A DNA stretch of 64,000 nt from Lysobacter capsici (GCF_018732085.1 NZ_CP076103.1:2666001-2730000), one strand, 5' to 3'; shown: positions 1 through 7,445, counted from the stretch's first letter. Program-made: numbers and translations. The notes: a model not told the origin generated them from the letters alone.

Positions 1-351
1 GTGGCGCTCGCCGCGCCCCGGGTGCCGGTGGCGCTCGCCGCGCCCTGGTAGCCGGTGGCGCTCGCCGCGCCCCGGGTGCCGGTGGCGCTCGCCGCGCCCT
101 GGTAGCCGGTGGCGCTCGCCGCGCCCTGGTAGCCGGTGGCGCTCGCCGCGCCCCGGGTGCCGGTGGCGCTCGCCGCGCCCTGGTCGCCGGTGGCGCTCGC
201 CGCGCCCTGGTCGCCGGTGGCGCTCGCCGCGCCCCGGGTGCCGGTGGCGCTCGCCGCGCCCTGGTAGCCGGTGGCGCTCGCCGCGCCCTGGTAGCCGGTG
301 GCGCTCGCCGCGCCCTGGTCGCCGGTGGCGCTCGCCGCGCCCTGGTAGCCG
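1..351. repeat. 27-bp tandem repeat, 13 units, inside the DUF7666 gene
   Basis: Thirteen head-to-tail 27-bp units run from base 1 to 351, and the array continues off the left edge. Units differ only in a short variable stretch (ccgggtgcc, ctggtagcc or ctggtcgcc). On the minus strand each unit encodes nine residues: GTRGAASAT, GYQGAASAT or GDQGAASAT. The period is a multiple of three, so gain or loss of units keeps the reading frame. Confidence 0.95.
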
Positions 352-758
352 GTGGCGCTCGCCGGCGAAGCGGGATCGATCGGCAACGCGCGCTTGAACG
401 TGTATTCGATCGCGGCCTTGATGAGGCCAGGCAAACCGAGTTCGACCTTGACCGTGATGGACCGGCTCGCGACCTTGTTGCTCTCGCGGCTCAACTCGCC
501 GGACTGTTCGACCAGCGCGAAGCGACTGCCGGCCGGCGGGTAATAGCGGAACACGTCGAGCGGGTACTCGCAGGCGTGGAAGCCGCCTTCGCACGCCTTG
601 ACGATGCCGGTGTGCGTGTAGGTCTTGCCGACCTCGTACTGCACGCGGGTGCCGCCGTCGGGGTTACAGGCGAGGTCCTTGTCGAAGCCCTTGTAGGACA
701 CGACGGTCTCGGCTTCCGCGGTCGGCGCAGCGGTCTTGCTCTCGGTTTCAGTGCTCAT
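1..758 (-). CDS. DUF7666-type prophage protein with a nonapeptide repeat tail (3' end outside window)
   Basis: Read leftward from ATG at 758, with AAGGACG as ribosome site a few bases upstream; its start overlaps the end of the preceding gene by 11 bp. The first 130 or so residues form a compact domain containing YKGFDKDL, YEVGKTYTHTG, KACEGGFHACEYPLDVF and AAIEYTFKRA, which I recognise as the DUF7666 type of phage and prophage proteins of unknown function. After PIDPASPASATG the protein becomes a run of nine-residue repeats (GxxGAASAT) that continues to the window edge, so the C-terminus is not visible. It is the most distal visible gene of the leftward early operon. The repeats suggest an extended or beta-helical stalk, but that is inference; no enzyme motif is seen. 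Confidence 0.8.
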   Translation of the reverse strand, partial: MSTETESKTAAPTAEAETVVSYKGFDKDLACNPDGGTRVQYEVGKTYTHTGIVKACEGGFHACEYPLDVFRYYPPAGSRFALVEQSGELSRESNKVASRSITVKVELGLPGLIKAAIEYTFKRALPIDPASPASATGYQGAASATGDQGAASATGYQGAASATGYQGAASATGTRGAASATGDQGAASATGDQGAASATGTRGAASATGYQGAASATGYQGAASATGTRGAASATGYQGAASATGTRGAASA

Positions 759-981
759 GGGTTTCGTCCTTGCAGAAGGGCGCGACACGACCGGCGACGG
801 TCGCTGCGGATTGGCGGAAGTACGCATCGCGCTGAGGGAGCAATCCCTTGTCGGGGTCGCTGGGCGCGGCATCGGTTGCGATAGGGGCGGTGATCGCGGC
901 GGCAGGAAGCGCGCCGCGGCGGCCGCGTTCGATCATCGAGCGCGACAGCGCGCGCACGAGGTGCGGGTTACGGGTCTGCAC
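748..981 (-). CDS. small hypothetical prophage protein (77 aa)
   Basis: Starts at ATG 981, overlaps the upstream two-helix membrane protein gene by 14 bp and runs 11 bp into the DUF7666 gene. The protein is basic at the N-terminus (HLVRALSRSMIERGRR) with a small alanine-rich middle; no domain is recognised. The evidence for a real gene is mainly the tight overlap with both neighbours in the same leftward operon. Confidence 0.5.
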   Translation of the reverse strand: MQTRNPHLVRALSRSMIERGRRGALPAAAITAPIATDAAPSDPDKGLLPQRDAYFRQSAATVAGRVAPFCKDETHEH

Positions 982-1192
982 GGCGGCAACCCTCCAGAAT
1001 GGCGCCGACGATCCAGGCGATCGCGGCCACTACGACGGCGATCACGGCCGGCAACGGTGCCTTTGTAAGGACGGCCCAACCGAGCACGCCCACAGCGGCG
1101 TAGCAGACGGTCATGGCGAGGTAGTCGGCCCAGGTCATCGGCAGCGACAGCTCGCGGCCCTGACGGGGGTTCGGTTCGATCTGGGCAGTCAT
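968..1192 (-). CDS. small membrane protein with two predicted helices (74 aa)
   Basis: ATG at 1192 overlaps the stop of the upstream coiled-coil gene by 4 bp. Residues 1-20 are polar (PNPRQGRELSL), then two hydrophobic segments follow: about 24-43 (ADYLAMTVCYAAVGVLGWAV) and about 47-67 (LPAVIAVVVAAIAWIVGAIL), with a short connecting turn. It probably sits in the inner membrane. Function is unknown; it belongs to the leftward prophage operon. Confidence 0.65.
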   Translation of the reverse strand: MTAQIEPNPRQGRELSLPMTWADYLAMTVCYAAVGVLGWAVLTKAPLPAVIAVVVAAIAWIVGAILEGCRRADP

Positions 1193-2007
1193 GACAGTGC
1201 GCGAATCGCTGCCGCCAGCGTCGCCTCGGCCTGCTCCAACTCATCGCGCTTTTTCGCGGCCCAGTCTTGCGCCGCCTTCAACTTGTGCGCGCCGATCGCC
1301 TTCGCGATCTCATCCGGAACCGGTACGTCGAACGACTTCGCGCAATCGACGATCTTTTCCATGACCCAGGGCCGCGCCTGCTCTTTGGCCCACTTTTCTC
1401 GCATGTCTTTCGCAATGCGCGCCCGGAGCACTGCCTCTGCATCTTCATACGAAGTGCAAGGGACGCACTCGGTCCAACAGCCGCTGCCGTCAGACCACCG
1501 GTTTATGTTCCACGTCAGATCGCCATTCGAGCGCCCGAACAGGCTCAAAAGACGAAGGGCGCGGTCACTTCGGTTCGCCTCCCGGTCTTGTATTGCCTGC
1601 TGGAAAGTCTCAATGCGATAGGGAGGGTCGTAACTCTCCACCACGAAGTGCGTGATTTTGCCGGCGATGTAGTCATCGAGACGTTGCAAGCTTTCATGCG
1701 CGGTAACTCGCGCCTTGCGAGCTTCCGCGTCGCGCGAGAATTGACGCAGGGTCGTTTCTTGACGATGGATTTCAACCCGCAACTCTCTGCGCTGGGTTTC
1801 GAGCGCAGCGACTTCATCGGCGAGCTTCTCGGTCGGCGCGTCGCGATACACGCGGTCGACTAGCTTGTGATCGCGCGTCTCCTGCCCGTACTCGGTGTCA
1901 TAGATCGGCGCGACGACGTGCTGACTGCCGGCGGCGGCGATGTATTCGCATGCGCGGCCGCTCAGCAGGTAGACGGTGGCGCCGGCCTCGAAGGTGTGGG
2001 CGGTCAC
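1189..2007 (-). CDS. coiled-coil prophage protein of unknown function (272 aa)
   Basis: I choose GTG at 2007, which overlaps the upstream stop as GTGA, over start codons further upstream, because upstream translation in this frame is arginine-rich shadow sequence of the neighbouring gene. The first 30 residues (TAHTFEAGATVYLLSGRACEYIAA) look like a small folded segment. Residues of roughly 55-110 form a charged heptad-like stretch (KLADEVAALETQRRELRVEIHR) that should be a coiled coil, and the C-terminus is again helical (KKRDELEQAEATLAAAIRAL). Cysteines cluster in the middle (GCWTECVPC). No family is recognised. Confidence 0.6.
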   Translation of the reverse strand: MTAHTFEAGATVYLLSGRACEYIAAAGSQHVVAPIYDTEYGQETRDHKLVDRVYRDAPTEKLADEVAALETQRRELRVEIHRQETTLRQFSRDAEARKARVTAHESLQRLDDYIAGKITHFVVESYDPPYRIETFQQAIQDREANRSDRALRLLSLFGRSNGDLTWNINRWSDGSGCWTECVPCTSYEDAEAVLRARIAKDMREKWAKEQARPWVMEKIVDCAKSFDVPVPDEIAKAIGAHKLKAAQDWAAKKRDELEQAEATLAAAIRALS

Positions 2008-2201
2008 GACAGCACCGCCTGCGCCACCAGCAGCGCGCGCGCCGCCTGGGCGACCGCGATGTGCTGGTCCAGCTGCGGCAAGGTCAGCGTCAGCGACACG
2101 CGCGAGCCCGGCGTCTCGATCCAGATCGTCGGCTCGGTGTCGTCGACCAGCCGCGTGCCGACGGCGCGGTATTCGCCGTTGATGAAAACGGAAGTGCTCA
2201 T
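2004..2201 (-). CDS. small conserved prophage protein (65 aa)
   Basis: ATG at 2201 overlaps the upstream stop by 4 bp (ATGA) and the stop overlaps the next gene's GTG. The sequence is short, well composed and soluble: SVFINGEYRAVGTRLVDD, then WIETPGSRVSLTLTLPQLDQH and an alanine-rich C-terminal helix. It looks like a small beta domain followed by a helix. No function can be assigned. Confidence 0.6.
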   Translation of the reverse strand: MSTSVFINGEYRAVGTRLVDDTEPTIWIETPGSRVSLTLTLPQLDQHIAVAQAARALLVAQAVLS

Positions 2202-2593
2202 GCTGAAAGCTCCCGCGCCGACACCGGCGCGTAGTCGGTGGGAAGGCGCGACGGAGCCATCGCGCAGGCGCGGGCTCGGTCGTAGGTATGCCGAATGGGC
2301 GGAAGGCGCAGAGCCTCCGCGATCGGATCAGCCGGCGCGCGCAGGCGGCGCAGATAGACCGCGCGCTCTGCCTGCAGGTTCTCCAGCGGGTCGGTAGCGT
2401 TGACGCGGACGAAGCCGTAGCCACCGCAAAGGCAGCAGGTCAGCGATTCTTCGAGCTGCGGGTCACGGCTCGGGTGTTCGAGCAGCTGCGCGCCGGCGCC
2501 GGCACAGTCCGCGCACTGGCGATAGCTGATCCCGGCGCGGCTGTAGCCGCGCGATGCGCTCTGCTGGCGCTGGGCCTGTTGCTGGGTTGCCAT
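2198..2593 (-). CDS. DnaJ-like zinc-ribbon prophage protein (131 aa), first gene of the leftward operon
   Basis: I place the start at ATG 2593. An upstream ATG at 2683 would lie ahead of the predicted leftward promoter (-10 near 2633-2638), so the longer form would not be made from it. The N-terminus is glutamine-rich (ATQQQAQRQQ). Two cysteine pairs, QCADCAGAG and CCLCGGYGF, about 30 residues apart, resemble the CxxCxGxG zinc-binding repeats of DnaJ. The C-terminal half is helical and basic. As the first gene of the PL operon it may bind nucleic acid or a host protein, which is inference. Confidence 0.6.
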   Translation of the reverse strand: MATQQQAQRQQSASRGYSRAGISYRQCADCAGAGAQLLEHPSRDPQLEESLTCCLCGGYGFVRVNATDPLENLQAERAVYLRRLRAPADPIAEALRLPPIRHTYDRARACAMAPSRLPTDYAPVSARELSA

Positions 2594-2632
2594 GGTCTCG
2601 CCCCATCTGGCCGGGTTGGCCGATGGAGAGAC

Positions 2633-2660
2633 GTTATCGAAACGGGAATGTTCCCGCAAT
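2633..2660 (-). promoter_or_regulatory. leftward early promoter with operator (PL/OL-like)
   Basis: On the minus strand a 27-bp block holds a 14-bp palindrome, CGGGAACATTCCCG (2643-2656), between a -35-like TTGCGG and a -10-like GATAAC. The spacer is only 15 bp. The same 27 bp occur inverted at 3652-3678 in front of the rightward operon. A bound repressor would cover the promoter core. An extra half-like TAATGTTCC lies just upstream. Confidence 0.7.
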
Positions 2661-2711
2661 AGGAACATTACCAATTCGGGCATTTGTCCGACGAGCGGTA
2701 GTCGTTACCCA

Positions 2712-2737
2712 CAAAAAAGCCCGCCATGAGCGGGCTT
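2712..2737 (-). terminator. intrinsic terminator of the repressor transcript
   Basis: Perfect 8-bp stem (AAGCCCGC/GCGGGCTT, 5-base loop) followed on the minus strand by TTTTT. It lies 44 bp after the stop of the second gene of the leftward repressor operon and ends that transcript before the PL region. Confidence 0.85.
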
Positions 2738-2780
2738 CGAACCGTGCTTGATGTCGCGGTATGCGCTGTCCGGCCGCCAA

Positions 2781-3137
2781 TTACGCCCTGTGGATCAGTC
2801 CTCGATCCTCAAACGGGACGTCGTCGCGGATGCACTCTCTGGCTGTTTCCATAAGGTCAAGTAGGGCTCGGAGGCTGTCATCGTCAAGGCCAACCACGGA
2901 CCCGGCTCTGCGCGTCTCTTGGCGTACAAGCCAGTCGAGCGAATACATGCGCTTCAAGTCGGCGATCCGGTCCAGGTGCCATGCGCGATCGATGGCGGTG
3001 AGCGATTTACTTGCACCGACATCGAAATCCGCGGGAGTCACGATGCGGAACTTAGGGCGCGCGGGCAGTTCGCGGAGCCTGTCCGCAACCATGGTGCTAA
3101 GCGCGTCGAGCCTTGCTTTGTCGGTCATTTTGCTCAC
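2781..3137 (-). CDS. hypothetical protein co-transcribed with the prophage repressor (118 aa)
   Basis: Starts at ATG 3137, overlapping the 3' end of the repressor gene by 41 bp, and ends just before a strong leftward terminator, so it should be expressed in the lysogen. It is mainly alpha-helical and acidic in its C-terminal half (LDDDSLRALLDLMETAREC). No DNA-binding or membrane motif is visible. A gene made along with the repressor may alter the host or exclude other phages, but nothing in the sequence shows this. Confidence 0.6.
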   Translation of the reverse strand: MSKMTDKARLDALSTMVADRLRELPARPKFRIVTPADFDVGASKSLTAIDRAWHLDRIADLKRMYSLDWLVRQETRRAGSVVGLDDDSLRALLDLMETARECIRDDVPFEDRGLIHRA

Positions 3138-3594
3138 TCTCCTGGTCCAGTTCCTCGGCTATCGCCAGACTGAGCCGAACAAGGTTGGGCTTCGCTGGCG
3201 TGGTCAATTCGGCATAAACCGCAGCGATCAGTCGCGCGTGCTTTACCGGATCGAAATCCCGCCGCCAGGTGTTGAACAAGCCCTGCAGCCATTCGATCGA
3301 CGCCGCGAGTTTTTCGTCATCCAGTCGCTCAGGCTGCGACGGCGTGACCTCCGTCGCGGTCGAGTTCCCTGAATCGGAACTGGCGCTGGCCCATTGTGGG
3401 GAGTCAAGCCAGCCGGAGTCCTTTCCGAGCTTGGCCTCAATGTCACGGGCGAGCCTGTCCCCGATGTTTTTCCCACCCAGCCATTGACTGACCTGCACCT
3501 GTTCGCGGCCGATGGTGCGCGCGAACTCAGTAGGCCCCCCAGACTGAGCGACGAGGAGTTCGATGTTCCGCTTTCGGACGGCTTTGTTATCCAT
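3097..3594 (-). CDS. prophage CI-like repressor, XRE helix-turn-helix (165 aa)
   Basis: ATG at 3594 begins a typical lambdoid helix-turn-helix: NIELLVAQSGGPTEFARTIG followed by EQVQVSQWLGGKNIGDRLAR, about residues 9-50, matching the Cro/CI fold. The rest of the protein is a helical region with no LexA-type serine-lysine peptidase, so induction by RecA-driven self-cleavage is not predicted. The gene lies between two inverted identical operators, with Cro-like and leftward operons diverging from it, as expected for the main immunity repressor. The likely targets are the palindromes at 2643-2656 and 3656-3669. Confidence 0.8.
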   Translation of the reverse strand: MDNKAVRKRNIELLVAQSGGPTEFARTIGREQVQVSQWLGGKNIGDRLARDIEAKLGKDSGWLDSPQWASASSDSGNSTATEVTPSQPERLDDEKLAASIEWLQGLFNTWRRDFDPVKHARLIAAVYAELTTPAKPNLVRLSLAIAEELDQESEQNDRQSKARRA

Positions 3595-3651
3595 ATGGGA
3601 ATTGTTCTGGCCTCCGTTCGTCGGCGGAATGACCAGATCGGGAACGTAACC

Positions 3652-3679
3652 ATTGCGGGAACATTCCCGTTTCGATAAT
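3652..3679 (+). promoter_or_regulatory. rightward early promoter with operator (PR/OR-like)
   Basis: The + strand carries TTGCGG (3653-3658), a 15-bp spacer and GATAAT (3674-3679), with the palindrome CGGGAACATTCCCG at 3656-3669 covering the spacer. It faces the Cro-like gene at 3712. The 27 bp 3652-3678 are an exact inverted copy of 2634-2660. The repressor start at 3594 lies on the other side, so binding here could also set repressor expression. Confidence 0.7.
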
Positions 3680-3711
3680 GTCGCCGTGTCCTCCACTGCC
3701 CGGCGCCCAAC

Positions 3712-3990
3712 ATGGCCCCCGACACCTGCGATCTGAAAGCCCATCTCACCGAGGTCGACGGCCGCACTTCCCGCGACGGCACCGAGTTGGTCCGCATCGC
3801 CACCTTCTGCAATGTGTCCCCCGGCTTTCTCTACGTGGTCGCGCTCGGGCATAAGCCAGCCAGCGCCGAGCTGGCGTGCCGGATCGAATACGCGACCTTG
3901 GGTCGCGTCGACCGTCGGCTCACCTTGCCCTCGTTCCCTTGGGATCGGCCCGCCGAGGCTGAAGACGCCCACGCCGGCGAGGCCGCCTGA
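3712..3990 (+). CDS. Cro/YdaS-like small regulator (92 aa)
   Basis: First gene after the predicted rightward promoter. Residues of about 20-60 contain a helix-turn-helix-like pattern (LVRIATFCNVSPGFLYVVALG followed by KPASAELACRIEYATLG), similar to Cro and YdaS-type prophage regulators. The tail is short and acidic. Position and size fit a Cro that opposes the repressor at the shared operators and favours lytic growth. The assignment rests on position and a weak motif. Confidence 0.65.
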   Translation: MAPDTCDLKAHLTEVDGRTSRDGTELVRIATFCNVSPGFLYVVALGHKPASAELACRIEYATLGRVDRRLTLPSFPWDRPAEAEDAHAGEAA

Positions 3991-4006
3991 CATGGCCCGG
4001 CCCACC

Positions 4007-4201
4007 TCAACGCCCCCGGCGCACGGTCGCCCACGGGAACACCACGACCTTCGCGACCTGGCCGGGCTCTGGGGCAGGGCGGGGCGGGGGAAGCCTTCGA
4101 ATCTCGGTGCCGTCCTCGTGATGGGTGACGGCGAACGCGTTGCCGGCCATGCGAACGAGTTCGACGACGTTCGCGGCGTCCTTCTTTCCAGCTGATTTCA
4201 C
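4007..4201 (-). CDS. possible small protein on the opposite strand (64 aa)
   Basis: GTG start at 4201 and a sensible composition (DAANVVELVRMAGNAFAVTHH followed by a proline-rich segment). It is antisense to the rightward early operon, between the Cro-like gene and the next regulator. The alternative + strand reading from 3992 is less protein-like. No family is recognised. Confidence 0.4.
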   Translation of the reverse strand: MKSAGKKDAANVVELVRMAGNAFAVTHHEDGTEIRRLPPPRPAPEPGQVAKVVVFPWATVRRGR

Positions 4202-4271
4202 GTCGGCTCGTTCCTTCGGGACCGGGCCTTTATTTCGCCTCGGCGAACCCTCTCAACCGAACACAACACGC

Positions 4272-4673
4272 ATGAGCCGTCTTGAGCAGCCCACCCTTTT
4301 GCAGGTCCCGGTGAACCCTTCTGAGGTCGCCCGAAAGCTGTCGTGGGCGTCCGCGATCGAGCATTGCGCGGAGCTGGCCGGCTACTCGTTGGACAAGCAA
4401 TCGAGCGCGATCGCCGGCATGGACAAGGCCCGCTGGTCGCGAATCAAGTCCGGGCAGGAAGGCATCAAGCCTGACCAGCTCGAAGCCTTCATGGACGCAT
4501 GCGGCAACGACGCGCCGCTGCTGTGGCTGATGCACCGCCGCGGCTGGGATCTCAACAGCGTCCGCAAGCGCGAGACCGAGACCGAGCGCGCCTTGCGCCT
4601 CGCCGAAAAACGCATCGCCGAGCTGGAGCGCGATAAGCGCGTGCTCGCCGAAGCAATCAGGGGGAACGTCTAA
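4272..4673 (+). CDS. phage early regulator, CII-like position (133 aa)
   Basis: I use ATG 4272, since upstream translation in frame is low-complexity. The N-terminal region (ARKLSWASAIEHCAELAGYS, DKARWSRIKSGQEGIKPDQL) looks like a divergent helix-turn-helix of the XRE class; LLWLMHRRGWD follows, and the C-terminus is a charged coiled coil (RALRLAEKRIAELERDKRV). Proteins of this shape sit directly after cro in many prophages and act as CII-like or replication-linked regulators. The family is not certain. Confidence 0.6.
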   Translation: MSRLEQPTLLQVPVNPSEVARKLSWASAIEHCAELAGYSLDKQSSAIAGMDKARWSRIKSGQEGIKPDQLEAFMDACGNDAPLLWLMHRRGWDLNSVRKRETETERALRLAEKRIAELERDKRVLAEAIRGNV

Positions 4674-5011
4674 TGCCGATCCGACCGGAAAACCGCGCGC
4701 GCTATCCCGCGAACTGGAAGACCGAGATTCGTCCGGCGATCCTCGATCGCGCCGGCAACTGCTGCGAGGGGAGCCCGGATTATCCGGACTGTCGCGCCGC
4801 GAACGGACAACAGCACCCGATCACAGGAAGCCGCGTCGTACTGACGATCGGCCACCTCGACCACACGCCCGAGCACAACGCGCCGGACAACCTGCGCGCG
4901 TGGTGCCAGCGCTGCCACCTCAACTACGACAAGGGCCATCACGCCACGACCCGGCAGCGCACTCGCGCCGCCGCCGCTGGCCTGCAGCCCCTGTTCTCGG
5001 AGTCGCCGTGA
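4673..5011 (+). CDS. HNH-type nuclease-like protein (112 aa)
   Basis: ATG 4673 overlaps the upstream TAA. A cysteine group near residues 33-43 (NCCEGSPDYPDCR) and a C-terminal GHLDHTPEHNAPDNLRAWCQ then RCHLNYD give the order expected for an HNH or McrA-like zinc site: paired cysteines, a DH, an N, and a final CxxCH. HNH proteins in phage early operons can nick DNA or help packaging. Catalytic activity is inferred from the motif. Confidence 0.65.
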   Translation: MPIRPENRARYPANWKTEIRPAILDRAGNCCEGSPDYPDCRAANGQQHPITGSRVVLTIGHLDHTPEHNAPDNLRAWCQRCHLNYDKGHHATTRQRTRAAAAGLQPLFSESP

Positions 5012-5190
5012 TGCGCCGCGAAACCCTTCCCGAGTTCGAATTCGTCCTCACGCCCGCCGAGCAGACCCGCGCCGCACTCGCGCGCCTCGAGATCGAAGCC
5101 AACCGGCGCCGGCGCAACGAGCAGGATCGCCAGCTGCAGCGCGAGGCCGACGCCCGCGCGCTCGCCCGTGCGTTGGAGCTGGCCGAGTGA
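5011..5190 (+). CDS. small charged helical protein (59 aa)
   Basis: ATG at 5011 overlaps the HNH gene stop by one base, and the stop overlaps the next start. After ETLPEFEFVLTPAEQTRAAL the sequence is one long charged helix (arginine, glutamate and alanine). No function is recognised; coupling to both neighbours supports the call. Confidence 0.55.
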   Translation: MRRETLPEFEFVLTPAEQTRAALARLEIEANRRRRNEQDRQLQREADARALARALELAE

Positions 5191-5789
5191 CCAGCACCGT
5201 CGCCGTTCTGTTTGCTCGGTCGGACAGCGTCTACAAGTCGCTGCCAGGCTGCGACGTGTTCGACCTCGACCGCGATGCGCGGACGTTCGTTGGCGGTATG
5301 CCCGTCGTCGCTCATCCGCCGTGCCGAGCGTGGGCCAGCCTGCGGCACTGCGCGAAGCCCGCCGAGGGCGAACGGGACCTGGCGCTTTTCGCGATCGAGC
5401 AGGTCCGTCGCTGGGGTGGCGTGCTGGAGCACCCGCAGTTCTCGGTGCTGTGGCGTGTTGCAGGTCTGCCGGAACAGCAAGCGCGCGACGAGCACGGCGG
5501 ATGGACCCTCTATGTCCGCCAACACTGGTGGGGTCACCGCGCAGCCAAGGCGACCCGGCTCTACATCGTGGGTTGCGAGCCGGGCGAAATCCCGCCACTG
5601 CCGATGAAGATTGGCCCAGCGCCATGCACGGTGGGTCTGTGGAGCAAGCGCGATCGCGCGACAGCACGGCCGAGCATTTCTAAGCGTGAGTTCGAGGCAA
5701 CGCCGGCGGCTTTCGCCGAGTGGCTGGTCGAACTGGCGCGACGCTGCGCGCTTGACGCTGCCAAAATCGGAGGAGATCGCGCCGCATGA
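5187..5789 (+). CDS. phage protein with a methyltransferase-like PPC motif (200 aa)
   Basis: ATG at 5187 overlaps the previous stop as ATGA. The fold starts with an alternating hydrophobic strand (STVAVLFARSDSVY) and a GCDVFDLDRDA segment, then VVAHPPCRAWASLR, which resembles the catalytic PPC loop of C5 cytosine methyltransferases, and GGVLEHPQFSVLW. Related phage proteins are annotated as hypothetical or methyltransferase-like. A complete SAM-binding FxGxG motif is not seen, so methylation is uncertain. Confidence 0.6.
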   Translation: MTSTVAVLFARSDSVYKSLPGCDVFDLDRDARTFVGGMPVVAHPPCRAWASLRHCAKPAEGERDLALFAIEQVRRWGGVLEHPQFSVLWRVAGLPEQQARDEHGGWTLYVRQHWWGHRAAKATRLYIVGCEPGEIPPLPMKIGPAPCTVGLWSKRDRATARPSISKREFEATPAAFAEWLVELARRCALDAAKIGGDRAA

Positions 5790-6811
5790 ACTATTTCGAG
5801 TTCTACGGTGGCGACTACCTACGCGACACGACCCGGTTGTCGCTGACCGACCACGGCGCGTTCCTGCGGCTGCTGATTGCGTACTACGCCGAGGAGGAGC
5901 CGCTGCCGGCCGCGCACGCCGAGCTGTTCACCATCGCCGGCGCGACGTCGAGCGCCGACAAGGCCGCGGTGCGGAAGATCGCCGACAAGTACTTCCCGGT
6001 CGGCGCCGATGGCCTGCGCCACAACGGCCGCGCCGACGAGGAGATCGAGAAGGCTCAGGACCGCATCGAGGGCGCGCAGGACAAGCGCAGCAATGAGACC
6101 GAGCGGCAGCGGCGCACGCGCGCCAGGCGCACCGCGTTGTTCGCTGACCTGCGCGACCTGGGCATCGTCCCGGACGGCCTCATTACGATGGCCGAGTTGA
6201 AGGCGCTGCATGCGGCCCATGTCACGCGTGACTCAGGCGTGACAGATGGCGTGACAGGGCGTGACACGTCACGTGACAACGGGGCTGTGAACACGGCTAC
6301 CACACGCCACACGCCAGACCCCAGTAATACCCCAGGGGGGAATAACCACACCCCGTCGGCTGCGCCGGCCGTGTGGGTCGATCCGCCTGCCGAACGCCTC
6401 GGCCAGTTCGAAAGCCACGCCGCGCCGCTCAAGCCCACGCCCAATCCCGTCGCCGCCTTCGCGATCGCGCTGAGCAAGGCCGGCGTGCCGTGTACGGCCA
6501 TGAATCCCGACCTGATCGCCTACGTCGCCGAGGGCGGCACGGTCGAGGATTTGGTCGCCCTCGCGCGCTCTCCCGGCTTCGTCGGCAAGCCCGCCACCTA
6601 CGTCATCCGCGCCGCCCGCCGAATGCTGGCCGAGGCCGCGCAACCCATCACCGGAGCTACCCGCCATGAAAACCGCAGCCGAAGCGGCAACCGAATTCGT
6701 CCGAGCCTTGCCGACCAGCACCGCGCAGATCACGAGCGTCGCGCCGGCGGACGACCCGAACCCGCGCCCGACGACGCCATCGACGGCACCGCAGTCCGCA
6801 TCCCGACTTAG
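5786..6811 (+). CDS. DUF1376/YdaU-type replication protein (341 aa)
   Basis: The start MNYFEFYGGDYLRDTTRLSL followed by TDHGAFLRLLIAYYAEEEPL is characteristic of DUF1376 (YdaU-like) phage replication-initiation proteins; such proteins stand where lambda has gene O. The centre is a low-complexity linker rich in threonine and proline (about residues 145-210). The last ~50 residues are read out of frame across the start of the next gene, and their arginine-rich composition suggests they are not a conserved part of the protein. The overlap with the P-like gene is 146 bp. Confidence 0.75.
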   Translation: MNYFEFYGGDYLRDTTRLSLTDHGAFLRLLIAYYAEEEPLPAAHAELFTIAGATSSADKAAVRKIADKYFPVGADGLRHNGRADEEIEKAQDRIEGAQDKRSNETERQRRTRARRTALFADLRDLGIVPDGLITMAELKALHAAHVTRDSGVTDGVTGRDTSRDNGAVNTATTRHTPDPSNTPGGNNHTPSAAPAVWVDPPAERLGQFESHAAPLKPTPNPVAAFAIALSKAGVPCTAMNPDLIAYVAEGGTVEDLVALARSPGFVGKPATYVIRAARRMLAEAAQPITGATRHENRSRSGNRIRPSLADQHRADHERRAGGRPEPAPDDAIDGTAVRIPT

Positions 6812-7445
6812 CGCGCTGTGGGAACGGATGCTCGGCATGTACGGCAACACCTGGGCCAGCCAGTACGGCACCGCGGCCAGCGGCAGCGCCGCCGAGACCT
6901 GGGGCGCGGCACTCGCTGGGCTGACCCCGGCGCAGCTGGCCGACGGCCTGCGCGCCTGCGTCGCTGAGGGTCGCGAGTTCCCGCCCAACGCGCCGCGGTT
7001 TCGATCGTTGTGCTTCGGCGTGCCGTCCCTTGATCGCGTGCTGCTCGAAGTGCGCAAGCCCGACACCGCGTCGCAGTTCACCCGCGTCGTGTACCAGCAC
7101 GTCGACGGCTACACGCTGCGCCACGCATCCGAGGATCGCGTCGAGCAGCTGATCACCCGCGCCTACAACCTCGTGCGCGAAACGGTCATGAAGGGCGAGC
7201 CGCTACCGCCGGCGCCGATCGCCGCGCTCGACCTCAAGCCGCCGCCGGCGCCGAAGTACACGCCCGGCGTGGCCGAGGCCCGGCTCGCCGAAATCCGCCG
7301 GATCCTCGAGCCGACCGCCGAGGAGCGCGCCGAAGCCGCGGAGAAGGAACGCCAGGCCGAGGAGAACCGGCGCATCGCCGCCGAGCTCGCCAACCGTACC
7401 AACGAGCCGGCACCGCTGCCGGATGAGCCTGCGGGGGCTCCATGA
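6666..7445 (+). CDS. lambda P-like replication protein (259 aa)
   Basis: A ribosome site (GGAGCT) stands about 7 bases before ATG 6666. The conserved core is LWERMLGMYGNTWASQYG, TWGAALAGLTPAQLADGL and FPPNAPRFRSLCFGVPS, a pattern I know from replication protein P-like and helicase-loader proteins of lambdoid prophages. The C-terminal third is a charged helix (AEERAEAAEKERQAEENRR). It probably brings the host DnaB helicase to an origin bound by the DUF1376 protein encoded just upstream. Confidence 0.7.
   Translation: MKTAAEAATEFVRALPTSTAQITSVAPADDPNPRPTTPSTAPQSASRLSALWERMLGMYGNTWASQYGTAASGSAAETWGAALAGLTPAQLADGLRACVAEGREFPPNAPRFRSLCFGVPSLDRVLLEVRKPDTASQFTRVVYQHVDGYTLRHASEDRVEQLITRAYNLVRETVMKGEPLPPAPIAALDLKPPPAPKYTPGVAEARLAEIRRILEPTAEERAEAAEKERQAEENRRIAAELANRTNEPAPLPDEPAGAP

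Noticed and set aside
1..351. CRISPR array
   Set aside because: The units are contiguous with no unique spacers, and they encode a nine-residue repeat in frame with a gene.
352..543. Plus-strand open frame continuing out of the repeat array
   Set aside because: It is antisense to the DUF7666 gene, whose minus-strand reading gives a recognisable domain and a good ribosome site.
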